A program made the position numbers and the translations under genes. The notes under the pieces were generated by a model, which had not been told where the DNA came from, ran no database searches, and worked only from the letters and a program-made list of their open reading frames with translations. Positions 48,801 through 60,739 of a stretch of 64,000 nt of DNA are shown here, piece after piece (the first letter of the stretch is position 1; each line of letters opens with the position of its first letter). Source of the DNA: Ciona savignyi (taxonomy: Eukaryota > Chordata > Ascidiacea > Phlebobranchia > Cionidae); NCBI GenBank assembly GCA_000149265.1, contig CH003410.1:21977-85976 (forward strand), given 5' to 3'.

Positions 48801-51800
48801 AACTTGCAGTTTCATTTACCTATAGTTAGAAGCCTATGTTGCGCAGGATACAAACAAAGAGACTATAATGCAGAAGACATGATTGGAATCCATCAAGCTC
48901 AGAACACTGTGTATAACGGGTGGCGACAAAGCTCAAACGAGTTTTTGAAACAAGCTGCAGTTCAAAGGTATACTAAAGGTTATTTTTGTGTAAAAGTAGT
49001 CTATTAAAGTAATTTTTATTATGTTTGAAATAGAAAAAAATAAAAATTTACCCCGAGAAATAGACCTACCATTAAAAAATTCTCTAATCTTGTATTGTTC
49101 TAGTGTTTTGGTGTTAGAGGCTGGCGACAATGCTTTTCCAAATCCACTTATATCTGTTCCAATGTTTGTCCCACTTCTACAACATTCTGCAACCGATTGG
49201 ATGTATCGAACTGAGCCCCAAGAACACGCTTGTAAACTTTTAAGGAATAAGGTTGGTAGTATACAATATATATCTTTATTAATTGTATGTTATTGACCAT
49301 TGTCTATAAATTGAGCTATAAAAAGAGTATATGTACCTCGAATTTTGTTCTCTGTGGCGGAATTAGGCTACCTCGTATTTATCCTTGAATGATTTAGTCA
49401 AACAGGTCAAAAGTTTTAGGGGTGTTAGTAACGATGGTCTAAATGTGACTTTATCTAAATACCGCTCAGTCACCCCAAAATTATATCCCTTAAAATTAAA
49501 CATAGTTATTCAAGTGAGAGTTCTTCTTCACCTGAATAGGTGAAACAAGTTTGGTTTTGTATCTCAGGCCCACCAGTCTATGCTTGCAGAAACAAAACAA
49601 TTGAATTAAAATTTCGAAAATGTTAGATAGCATGGTCCAGACGTGCACGAATCTGACAAGAATAGATAGTTTGTAATGAGTATAGATAAAGTTTGAATAG
49701 TTTATTCAAGGGACACTAGTTTTAAACGGCAAAAGTAAAAATGTATTTTTTTTTACAAAAAATGGTGCCTGTTATGTGATTTAACCCACGGGCAATCGTC
49801 AGACTACCTTTTTTAAACGTTCCTTCAATTTAGTAGAACCTATTAATCCGCTGGGTTCTGGCAATATTAAGTGTCTTGCCTATTAGGACACAACCGACTC
49901 GCTGGCGACCTATTTCGAATCTCCAAACTTTTGGCTGAAAGGCGATGCACAAATCGCCAAGCAAATCGGTCGGACCGATCGGTTGTAAAAATATGATTAT
50001 GTTCGAGTAAACAGCCTACCAACTTAGAACTAAACATTTAGATAAGCTATTGGGCAAAGGGAAAAGTTATTGGCGGAAGTAGCTGCCTCAACTATATGCT
50101 GTACGTTCGAGGAAGCAAATACGACTATGACAATTGGGATAACGAGGGGGCACTTGGTTGGAATTACAACAACATATTGCCGTACTTCAAGAAGTCAGAA
50201 ATGGCAACGAACGATGATATGTCGAGCGATTATCACGGCAAACATGGTATTCTCAAAACGGGGTATTCGTATATGACGCCAATTGCAAAACTTGTTCTGG
50301 AAGCTGGCAAAGAATTGGGTTAGTTTTTATATGTACTATTCCCGGTTATACCCTAACTTTGTCGAACCACGACCGTCGTTTTGCCGTTGTTTTTCAGTTT
50401 CCAATTTTTTATCAATATAAACGTCCCGTTTCGTGTTTTCATCGTGGAAACAAAAACTAACTGGTATTTTATAAGTTGTTGGGACAGGTTGTAGATACTT
50501 CAAGGCAACTTGCAGTTTCAATTACAAACCTATAGTTAGAAGCCTATGTTGCGCAGGATACAAACAAAGAGACTATAATGCAGAAGACATGATTGGAATC
50601 CATCAAGCTCAGAACACTGTGTATAATGGGTGGCGACAAAGTTCAAACGAGTTTTTAAAACAAGCTGCAGATCAAAGGTAAACTAGAGGTTATTTTTGTG
50701 TAAAAGTAGTCTATTGAAGTAATTTTTCAGGCCTGAACGCCTTCACATAGTTGGCCGTGCTCATGTGCGCCAGGTAGTGTTTGAAGCTGATACGAATGGG
50801 GTGCGTCGAGCGACTGGAGTTATCTACGTTAGAGATGGAGTAGAAGTTAATGTTCGAGCAAGAAATGAGGTCATATTGAGCGCTGGGTCAGTTGGAAGTC
50901 CCCAACTTCTTTTGTTATCCGGGATTGGACCGAAGACACACCTAAAAGAAAAAGAGGTTAGCGCCAAGAATAAAGTCCCCGGCCGGTTAGTCTGGCGGTT
51001 AAGTGCGTCGTTTTTCAATCGAAAGGTTGCAGGTGCGAAACTGGTCGCTAGCTGATGGGCTTAATGGGTTCTACTAAATTGAAGGAACATGTGTATCATA
51101 TACAACACGCTCCAATAGCTCCGCTAACCCGACGGTGAGCGCGAGGTGATCTGACGATTGCCCGTGTGTTAACCCCCTTGGTTTTCCCATTTACAGGGAT
51201 AAACATGAATATCCTAAGTATCAAGGGGTAACATTACACTTTAAAACTTGTTCAGATACCAATAATTGCTGAACTTCCCGGAGTCGGAAGAAACCTACAA
51301 GATCACGTGATGACTCCAGCTTTGTTCTATGGTCCAAATGTCCCTCCTAGGTCATCTATAGATGATTATACGGCAAGTCATTTTTTTCTATTTTTTTAAT
51401 CGAGAAGACCGAACCATCAGGTGATAAAATACATTATCCATCATGCAAGCGATTCGTTAATGGGCTTTTGTTGCCTTAAATTATAAATAACAATAATTCC
51501 TAAAAGTATCGAAGCAAGTGTGTTTATAGGTAAGTTTATTAAAGTAAGATTTACAGCAGGGGGATTTTTTGATGGGATCATATATAAAGCGATTGCCAAT
51601 TTCAGCTTAAGCAGAAATGCCTAATTTACCGGTTTTGAAAATTTTGAATAATTGGATTTTATAAGAGATCAACTTTTATAAACTTATGATACTTTTTTCA
51701 GATATTTACCGCAATGCCTCAATATTTAATGGGAAACGGTGGTCCACTTACATATTCTGGTTTGGATGTCACTTCGTTCATAAGGACATCATTGGCAAAA

Positions 51801-54709
51801 AGTAAAAGGTGGAAACGAAATCATTATATATTATTTTTTAATTTAAAGGGTCTAAAAATCTACAGAATTATTTACTAGTAGTTTAAAACATTGGTTAAAT
51901 TAAGATGGACGATAGTATTGTCGCCAAACCAACGTTTTTTGTTAATAATAATATATTGGAGTTACCAAGAGGATAAATCGTACACAATATTTCGCGTTTT
52001 TGCTTTTTTTAAGGTGGTGATTTTGGCGGTACCCTGTATAAAACAACTGTGATTTGGATTATATACCTATGCTGTTTTTGGATTATATACCTATGCTGTT
52101 TTGCAGTCCGGATATTCAAATGACGCAACTTTCGGCTCAACTAACTTTAGGAAGTCTTGATTTAAACGAACGGTTATTCAACTTTGGCCCTGAAGTAAGT
52201 CTTTCGTGTGCATTTATGTACTGTGGATAGAAAACATAGCTGTGTGAAGCTCTGTATACACTGAAGCTGAAGTTATGATTTGATTTAATCTTTAAGCCAG
52301 CAGCGCCTACACTAAGGAGCAATTCTCAGGTCTGCGACGTTAACATGAAACCTTAGTAACAAACAACGCCGCCAAAGTACATCGAATGACAATGTATATG
52401 TTTTCTATGTCCTTTTAAGGCGTGACAAAGCGTATATACGACTTTAATGCATACAAAAATTACAGGCTGTGATATGTATAGGCTAAGCGAGGCGTAAGTA
52501 TGCCATGTTCAGCCCCAGATAAGACAGAGCTTAATAACTTAACATTCAATCTCATAATTGATCTGGGATTAAGATAGGATTAATAAAGAACATTGCCTAA
52601 ATTAATTATGGCGAGAACAAAAATAGCTACAAGGATTCTTTATTAAGTGACTGTTTAGTATATATTTTAAAGCTATTTTATAGTTTTTAGAAAGTTTGAG
52701 AAAGAAGGCTACTGGGAGGGGTGGCGATCCTATTTACAACTTTATATTAGCCGTCACCCTTTTGAAGCCGTCGAGCGTTGGAGAAATAAAGTTAAAAACA
52801 AATAACTACAAAGATCATCCGTTGATCCAACCAAATTATTTGTCAAAGCAAATAGACGTTGACAGGCTGATAGAAGGTAAGAATAAGTCACGACGATAAT
52901 TTGAGAATAGTTAGGACGCCGTTATAGTCACGTTGAGAAAATGGGCATTTAATACGTCATCATCTAAGTTTACATATATTGGATAGGATATTCATGTTTA
53001 TTCCTGTGAATGGGAAAACCAGGGGGCAATCGTCAGGTCCGTCCAAATCGATTGCAATAAATCTTTTTCAGTATCACCTACTTTGTACTATGCTCTGTGA
53101 TCACGCTATACCACCTTTTATTAATTCTGCTTACTTATATATATGTTTTATTTATATGGGTTAAATACAAAATCCAAGGAAAAATTAAGATTTCAAAACA
53201 GCTTGTTTTCAATGCAGGTTTGCGCGTGGTTGAGCAGTTGGAAGGTTCTAAAGTATTTCAAAAAATGAAATTAAAAATGGACTTTACATCCATGGGCTGT
53301 GGGAACGAGACAGATCCACCTAGGTACTTTTCCGTTATGTATTCCTTGAATTTCAAATCTGTGTAGTATGGTCCGGTCGGTTAGTCTGGCGGTTAAGTGC
53401 GTCGCCTATCAATCGAAAGGTTGCATATGCGAAATTGGTCGCTAGCTAGACGGTTATGTCCTTGGGAAAGGTCCTTTAACGGTCATTGCCTTAACCCAGC
53501 GGATTAATGGGTTCTACCAAATTAAAGGAAAGTGTCTATCATACAAAACACACTGCAATAGCTCCGGTAACCCGACGATGGGAGCGAAGTGATCTGACGA
53601 TTGCCCGTGTGTTAACACCCTGGTTTTTTCCATTCACGGGGATAAACATAATTATCCTATCCTGTTTCTATACAATTATGAACGACCTGTTTGCGAACTT
53701 CTGTCTTCAACGTATACAATTGTATAATTTTTTACTGGACTACGTTTCGTACCCATTATGGGTTCTACCCTTAAATCCGTTTTAATATTCTGCACAAAAT
53801 GGTCGGTTTTGGTTTCTAACCATCCTTCGTCCGCGGTTTCCTTCTGAACGCCATGCATTTTGTGTGAAAAAGCCATATCCTGCAATCTATTTATATTTCA
53901 TATTCTAACCTTATGTTCTTAATTTAAATAATACATTTGTAGATCTGCGGAATTCTACGAATGTTTAATCAGATCGTTAACTTGGACCGTTTTCACCCGG
54001 TTGGTACGGCTAAGATGGGCTCGCCCGATGACGACATGGCCGTTGTCAGTCCACGGCTAAAGTACGTTGTTATTAAAAAAAATACCTTTTTCGTTTAAAA
54101 AAGGGATACATGCTTTGTTTTACGTTTTTTAAATGCTTGTAACAGAGGTAGTTTATTGCCAAGACGTTTTAAACGTTTATAATTTTTTTCTTTTTTAACG
54201 GAGCGTCACTTTGAAACCTATATTTTGTACTCGAGTTAATTCATTTTAAGACTTTAAAAGATGTCTTTTAAACTGGGGTTCGATTCATTGCAACACAGAT
54301 TAATACATTTGTATAAAAATACTGGTTTAGTCAGCTGAAACAAAAAAAAAACATATTATGTGTACTTGATGATGAAAATAACTTTTGAAAACTTAGTATT
54401 TAATACATAACTGGCAGTTTTTAACTGTATTTAGAACTGTATTTTTGTCAAACGAGATTTCCCAGGAAGATATTATGTATTATTCTGGTATTTAATTACA
54501 TTTAATAAAGATCGTATAAACATACTAGTTGTTGTGTTGTTTAACAAACTCTTTTTGTGTACAGGGTTTACAAAGTAGACGGATTGAGAGTGGCAGACGC
54601 TTCGGTAATGCCGACTATTCCATCAGCAAATACACAAGCTGCGTGTTACATGATCGGAGAGAAAGCGGCCGATATGATTAAGCAAGATTGGAAACTTCAG
54701 ATTGAATAA
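45830..54709 (+). CDS. GMC oxidoreductase 1, with duplicated exons 3-5 and a frameshift
   Basis: Exons: 45830-45944, 47106-47166, 47818-47965 (3A), 48349-48625 (4A), 48847-48967 (5A), 49104-49251 (3B), 50042-50318 (4B), 50557-50677 (5B), 50731-50956, 51256-51372, 51702-51808, 52107-52194, 52684-52876, 53218-53323, 53943-54061, 54565-54709. With one 3-5 set it would be about 607 aa. FAD-dependent GMC enzymes oxidise alcohols (glucose/choline dehydrogenase family). Visible: membrane-anchor or signal start, FAD motif [21 protein letters not shown] signature 1 ([17 protein letters not shown]), signature 2 ([16 protein letters not shown]), HPVGT with catalytic His, and SANTQA. Exon 15 lacks one base in a T run at 53990-53993 relative to its paralogue, which truncates the frame before HPVGT. 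An in-frame ATG at 45800 adds ten residues. Confidence 0.88.
46069..46368 (+). mobile_element. SINE-1, full-length reference copy
   Basis: The cleanest copy in the window: head gtccggccggttagtctggc, anticodon-arm-like cctttcaatcgaaagg, B-box-like ggttgcaggtgcgaaact, body with gctccggtaacctgacggtg and ttggttttcccattcatggg, and tail (tatcc)3. In GMC1 intron 1, sense. Confidence 0.88.
47981..48283 (-). mobile_element. SINE-1 in duplication unit A
   Basis: Nearly full length, antisense to GMC1, ending ctaatcggtcggaccgatcgg. Its right flank matches that of the unit B copy. Confidence 0.8.
49780..49976 (-). mobile_element. SINE-1 in duplication unit B, decayed
   Basis: The tail and part of the body are missing, between gtcagactacct and aaacgttccttcaattt. 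It is orthologous to the unit A copy by position and shared flank. Confidence 0.75.
50975..51217 (+). mobile_element. SINE-1 directly after a splice donor
   Basis: Begins about 20 bp after the donor of the GMC1 exon ending at 50956. A segment between ggtcgctagct and gggttctac is deleted. Confidence 0.8.
52979..53042 (-). mobile_element. SINE-1 fragment, tail end
   Basis: ttggataggatattcatgtt, then gggaaaaccagggggcaatc and tcaggtccgtcc, with the middle deleted. In the GMC1 intron before 53218. Confidence 0.65.
53371..53664 (+). mobile_element. SINE-1, full length
   Basis: Head gtccggtcggttagtctggc to tail attatcctatcctg. In the GMC1 intron between 53323 and 53943. Confidence 0.82.
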
Positions 54710-54916
54710 TAATTAAAAAGCATCATTATTTTAAAACTTATTCTTATCTGCCATACTTCATCTGTGTAATTTGTACATAACCTGTCTGTTTAAGTGTTCA
54801 AGTTTATGTGTTACATAAACCAACCAGTGTGTCAGGCAATGCAATACGTTAATGATTAATTTACTTTATACGTGTACGTGCGATTCAGGTTGGTTTAAAA
54901 TACTACAGGTTAAAAT

Positions 54917-57900
54917 ATGTTAAGACAGGTTGTTATGGTTTGTTTGGTAGGTTATCTACTGCCATACGTTCTTCGCTGGCATTATTCAATTACTATCAAT
55001 CAACCTGATGAAGAATACGACTTTATCATAGGTAAGCAACTATTCGAATACAAATAATACTTATTTTAATACAAATATATTACCTTTATTACACCCAGTT
55101 GTATTACCATTTCACCTTATACGCGCACGTTGATGAACAGCTTATAATACATGTAAATTTGATTGATTAATGCTTGATGAAATTACTATTTAAGCTGATT
55201 TATAATAAAACTAAAATATAGGGGATGGGTACTAAATTGACAGACGGGTTGTCCAAGAAAAATTAACGAACAGTATTTGTGGTTGATAAAAGTAGTTTGT
55301 TTGCAAAGCATGACAGAAAATACTTTGTGCTTAAGTGTATCTCAATTTAATCAAAAGGTTGTACGGTTAAAACTGATCTCTATAGATAGCAGTTGTTGCC
55401 AAGGCAATTAACGAACTTAACCTGATGGACCCAGTAGATTAACACATTGTACAACAGCTTAAAGAACGGCTCTATCACATACAACACTGCAATAGGAACC
55501 CCAAGAACCTCACGGTATCGGCGAGGTATTCCCAAGATTGCATGTGTGCTAACGACTCTAGCGTTTTCTCATAAACGGAGATAAAATGTGAATATCCTTT
55601 ACTTTAGCAGATATTTTATTTTCACAAATATTTGATCGCAGTTGGTGCCGGTACATCCGGGAATGTTGTTGCGAATAGATTGACGGAGTCTCCGCAAACA
55701 AAGTAGGTCATATATTCTCGGCGACAATTAATGTTTTAAGATAAATAAATACAAATACTACTGCTTAATTTTTAAATTCCTCTATATGGCTAAATTATCA
55801 AATAGGGCTGCGTTCTTACTGTGCCACGAACACGAGAAAGTGTTCAAAACAATATAGTGATCCGATTCTGTTGATTATTCTGTTCTACCGGTTAGTCTGG
55901 TGGTTTAGTGCGACGCCTTTCAACCGAAAGGGAATAAACATGAATATCCTATCCTATATCCTATCCTTTCTTACGTATATGATGCTTTATTTTAGTATAC
56001 TGTATTTGCAATGGTACTTAAGATATGGCAAACATAATTTATTTTTAGAGTTCTGGTGTTAGAAGCAGGGGACAACGATGCACCAAATATTTTTATATCG
56101 ACACCCTTGCTCGCACCACTGGTGCAGGGAACCACCACAGACTGGATGTACAGGACAGAACCTCAAGAAAATGCATGCAATTTACTAACAGACAATGTAA
56201 GATTTGCTTTGATTGGACGGGGTCCACAAACAAGCCTTTGAACCGTTGTATTTTTTTAATATAGATGTTTTTAGATAGTTGGTATATGTATCGGTCGCGT
56301 TAACCATCAGGCCAAACGACCCAACTGGTGAGAAACAAACCAATAGTTTCGCGACAGAGGTTCGTCAGGACCCTTCGACAAGTTATTTCATATATCCTAT
56401 ATCAATACATAACCTATTGTAAAGTTCCCTTGACTGTCTCGAGCCTATATAAAACACAGCTAGAGTAATATACATTCAAGCTGTATACGCATGATTATAA
56501 GGCATAGAGTAATATACATTCAAGCTGTATACGCATGATTATTTATAATCCTATATTTTGTAATGTATTTTTAACTGCAGGTCAGTTTTTGGCCTCGAGG
56601 AAAGGTAATCGGTGGATCAAGCTGCATGCATTTCATGTGGTACGTCAGAGGACATAAAGATGATTTCGATTCGTGGGAGAAATCTGGCGCAACGGGATGG
56701 GGATACAAAGATGTTCTTGGCTATTTCAAAAAATCTGAAAACGCGATGAATAAAAACATGACAAGTAAATTCCATGGAAAAGACGGGCCTTTAAAAACTT
56801 CTTATCCTTATCATAATCAATTGGCGGACATTTTTGTTGATGCAGGAAAGGAGTTAGGTAAGTAGTTAGTTATTAAATAGATAAAATCAAACGGTAATTT
56901 AAATACTATGTGTATATTTTTGTACGACTTTGCTCACCAAAAAAAGTAGATAAGATGACTTTTTTAAACTAAAATTATATCAGACTCTTGGCGTCATTCA
57001 ATTATTTTCTTATACAGGTTATAACCACACGGATTATAATGCAGAAAATATGATTGGTTTTAATTTGCCACAACAAACGCTTTACAATGGTCAGAGAGAA
57101 AGCTCATCCACCAGTTTTCTGCGCCCCGTTATCAAAAAAAGGTAATGAATAGGCTGCTGTGATTTGTCACTTATTTTCAATGACAAAGGCGTGACCGTCT
57201 TCACATTGTCGGACGAGCACACGTGCGCCAGGTAGTGTTCGAAGAAAACAAGAAAGGAAACAAGCGGGCAACTGGGGTTATATTTGTTAAAGATGGCGTC
57301 GAAATAAAGGTTCGAGCAAGGAAGGAGGTCATATTCAGCGGGGGTTCTGTTGGAACACCACAGCTCCTTATGTTGTCAGGGATTGGACCGCGAAAACATC
57401 TCGAAGAAATGGGGGTAACAAAATATTATAAGTAAGATTAATGGTCGACTAATTTTTTTACTAAGTTAGATTGATGTAATTGCTGATATGCCTGGAGTTG
57501 GACAAAACCTGCAAGATCATCTTCAAATTCCAGCAACATTTATCGCAACAAATTTAACAAAGGACGCAACAGTGGACGAAAGAACGGTAAATGCATACAT
57601 CCAGGTTTATTTTACATCTCTAATATACATTTATATGTTAGATTTTTAAACGTGCGTTCGAATATTTGATCGGCGGTACTGGACCATTGGGGCATACATC
57701 TGCAGACGGTGGCGCATTTGTCCGATCTTCCCATGCTAAAACGGAAAGGTGAGATTATTAAACACAACTTTAACCTGATAGGTTTGAGAATTATAAATAT
57801 TCTTCGATTGCAGTCCTGATATACAACTTGTTTTACTCTCACATAAATGGACTACGAGCACAACCGAAAAGTTTCAGAAAATGTTAAATTTTAAGCAAGA

Positions 57901-58944
57901 GGTAAGTTGGTCCATGAACATAGACGGATATTTGCTCTTGGTTAAGCGAAATCACTGATTAATAAAAGTATTGCTTTTAATTTTAAAGCAAACGACTATG
58001 ATTTCAGTTTAACGCATTATAGAAGATTTTTTAACCGAGCCAAGTTTCGAGGCCATGGTGAAATCGTCACTAAGACCGGTTTTGTATAGGAATCTGCATA
58101 CATAACCAACTATTTCCCACCACGACCGTACGCATTCGATACAATTGTACCCGCACTTTTAATTGTCCGAGAGCAAAAAGTAAACATTTGTTAACACATT
58201 ATTCTTTTTAGTACGTCGACCGTTTAAATAAATGGGGAACGGAGCACAATACGGCGACGCTTTCTGATTTTTTGGTATACAGTTGTTTACTGAGGCCTGC
58301 AAGTGTCGGGTATTTGAAATTACGTTCTAACAACTACCAAGACCACCCGATCATCCAGCCAAACTATTTATCAAACAAACGCGATGTTGAAACGTTGATT
58401 GAAGGTAATACAAACAGGTCTTATGAATAGAATGTTTTCTTATTCAAAAGAATGTTTTCAGGATTTCGAGTAATCGAGCAGTTGGAAAAAACCAAGTATT
58501 TTAAGGAAATTGGAGCCAAAATGGAAATTGGTACCGTTAACTGTGGGAATACTACATCTCCAAGGTAAGGCAGGTGTTCGAAGCGGCCCGTTAAATATAA
58601 TAAGCTGTCCGCAGATCAGACGAATTCTATGAATGTATGTCTCGTGCACTTACAATGACTATATATCACCCGGTTGGTACAGCGAAGATCGGTTCAGAAA
58701 ATGACATCATGGCAGTAGTTAATCCACGGCTAAAGTATTTTGTTTTGTTTGTAAACCAGCGTAGTATTACAACCTAAACTATTTTTTTAATTTATTTTTA
58801 ATTGGCAGGGTTTATAAAGTAGACGGATTGAGAGTGGCAGACGCTTCGGTAATGCCGACTATTCCATCAGCAAATACACAAGCTGCGTGTTATATGATTG
58901 GAGAGAAAGCGGCAGATATGATTAAGCAAGATTGGAAACTATAA
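54917..58944 (+). CDS. GMC oxidoreductase 2, intact
   Basis: Thirteen exons with clean signals: 54917-55031, 55642-55702, 56049-56196, 56581-56857, 57018-57141, 57189-57414, 57470-57586, 57642-57748, 57814-57901, 58212-58404, 58462-58564, 58615-58734, 58809-58944, encoding 604 aa. Order of motifs: hydrophobic N-terminal anchor or signal ([15 protein letters not shown]), FAD dinucleotide loop [21 protein letters not shown], signature 1 ([18 protein letters not shown]), [13 protein letters not shown], signature 2 ([16 protein letters not shown]), QPNYLSN, catalytic HPVGTAK and [20 protein letters not shown]. Ten of thirteen exon lengths equal those of GMC1, so the pair is a recent tandem duplication; 207 bp separate the GMC1 stop from this ATG. 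The substrate cannot be named from sequence; a membrane or secretory FAD dehydrogenase is the safe call. Confidence 0.95.
55383..55602 (+). mobile_element. SINE-1 remnant, old
   Basis: Blocks tgttgccaaggcaatta, caacactgcaatagg, acggtatcggcgaggta and cataaacggagataaa in order. In GMC2 intron 1. Confidence 0.55.
55887..55966 (+). mobile_element. SINE-1 with head fused to tail
   Basis: accggttagtctggtggttt, then gcgacgcctttcaaccgaaag runs straight into ggaataaacatgaatatcct and two further tatcc units. About 220 bp of body are missing at one clean join. In GMC2 intron 2. Confidence 0.8.
56255..56330 (-). mobile_element. SINE-2 copy, antisense, partial
   Basis: gttggtatatgtatcggtcg, then cgttaaccatcaggccaaacg. 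In GMC2 intron 3. Confidence 0.5.
56461..56548. repeat. 44-bp tandem duplication
   Basis: tagagtaatatacattcaag, then ctgtatacgcatgattat occurs twice, starting at 56461 and 56505, with no mismatch seen over the shared part. In GMC2 intron 3. Confidence 0.85.
58040..58132 (-). mobile_element. SINE-2 copy, antisense
   Basis: ccaagtttcgaggccatggt to cccaccacgaccgtacgc. It ends 79 bp before the GMC2 exon at 58212. Confidence 0.6.
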
Positions 58945-60739
58945 AATACATACCGCGCTTATTAAAATACTTATTTATTGCGAAATAATTAGTACAAGGG
59001 GGCAGCAGTCAAACCAAGTATTTGGCATGATGCCTATCACATCCTGCTGTTTGGGTTTCATTATCAATTTGGTGGAGGCACATTATTGTCAATATATCCA
59101 GCCAGAATTAATATCTTAATTCAAAATTGTATAAACGTCTTTCATGGGTTGTGTAATAATCGACGCTGAATGCAATATCACGGTGAACAAAGCAAAATGA
59201 ATTAAAATATTGAGTAAAGATAATTTCCGCCACAGAAACGAATTAAATGTGGTTTGATTCGACTTACAATCATGCTTTTCGCAGTGTGGTGCTAAATTTA
59301 TCTTGTTTAATAAATTTTTGTTTCAGCAGTATTGTTTTCGCCTAGATTAGGCGGCCTTGACCGCTATATTAGTTCAGTTGTTCATTTTCTTTCAAATGAC
59401 GTGTTTTAACGGTCTTTCGTTTTGCCGTTTTTTTCCTGATCCTATGCCGTAGTTTTGCTTCATTTGCTATTAATTAATACTGCGGCAAACGTGAATAAAC
59501 TAAAGTGTTAATCTTATCTGAATTGGAACTGGGCCTCGAATACCTCAGCAAGAAAATGTGGTGTTTAACATTAGGTACTGCACAGTTATTAACTTCATTA
59601 ACTATAAAATTAAATAAATTTACAAATTTGATTATGTCATTTGAACAGATATTTGCAAAATATCTCGCCGGCAAGTGTAAATTGTCAGCAGCTCTCAATA
59701 CTTATAGCTTCTCGTGGCTGACAAGTAAACTGCTTTGAAAACCAAATGCCTTTTAAATATTTGCTGATAACAAGACAGTGGAGAGATCTGCCCACCACCA
59801 GTATTGGTCTCTTATTTTTCCTAAATATTTCTCTTCCGAGTTGTTAATTACTATAAATTTTTACGTCTTAATAAATTTCATCACCTTTTTTATCAACAAA
59901 TAACGAAACTAGTCGTTACACTGTTTAATCTAAATGTTTTAAAACATTCGGTTATGTACAAGTGTTATAACTCGAGAGCTACTTTTATGTTCATTCGCAG
60001 ATATTCGTAACATTTTTTGGTGGTAGATTCCCTATGTAAGAATGGTTTCCGCCCAATAAGTTGTAAAATTCGTGATAAAATTTCATCAAAAATGGTGGAT
60101 CCTTATTTTATATCTTTATTAATTGTTTTTTAGTGGCTTCCGCTTTATAACCATACACCAAACGTATATCTGGGTATTGACAGTGTAGTTACAACTGCTT
60201 ATGTGTGATTTACTTTGGGCGATGTCCTATGGTAAACTGTTTTATTTTAATTAAAATTCTTAACACATATTAGACTCTTTGGATTCGAAGAAAACCTATA
60301 ATTACTGGTAAGTGGAATTAAAGAAAATAGAGTAATACTGTATATTAGCAGGTTAGATTGGTATAAACGGGTAATAGTAAATTAGGTAAGTCCCTGTCCA
60401 CAGTCGTGTAGTTGGGGAGCTTTTGAAGTGTGTAATATACAATAATCCTTCACAATACATATTATCCACTTGTAACCAACCCACTAAACTACTTGGTTTT
60501 TGCAACGTCCGCCTAAAAGTGATCTCCAAAGATACTGCTGGTTTTGAAAACGTCGCTCGAATTAATCGAGTTAAAAGTTCGGGCTGTATATGCAGAAATA
60601 AAACGGAGCATACGACCAGAATTTTTTTCTATGCACTTGCGCTGGTAAACACACACACAAACTAGTAAATTTTCATTAGAATTGTTATTTTAAAAAATAT
60701 TTTTCAATTTCAGTCTGATAATCTTTACGCGTGTTCTAA

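Larger units (their letters stand above)
47732..50727 (+). repeat. Tandem intragenic duplication carrying GMC1 exons 3-5
   Basis: Unit A is about 47732-49017 and unit B about 49018-50727, offset 1286 bp at the left edge. Both start attatgtttgaaatagaa and run through exons 3, 4 and 5 of identical length (148, 277, 121 bp) to gtctatt(a/g)aagtaattttt. The junction falls just before the exon 6 acceptor. Unit B has about 400 bp more in its first intron. Both carry a SINE-1 at the same site, so the insertion came before the duplication. Confidence 0.9.

Noticed and set aside
52691..52876. Apparent frameshift at the start of the GMC1 exon near 52690
   Set aside because: Using acceptor tttttag at 52690 breaks the frame. 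The earlier acceptor ttttatag at 52682-52683 gives an exon of 193 bp, the same length as in GMC2, with continuous phase, so there is no frameshift here.
59505..60665. Open frames of 77-80 codons downstream of GMC2
   Set aside because: No recognisable domain, no matching splice signals and ordinary AT-rich composition.
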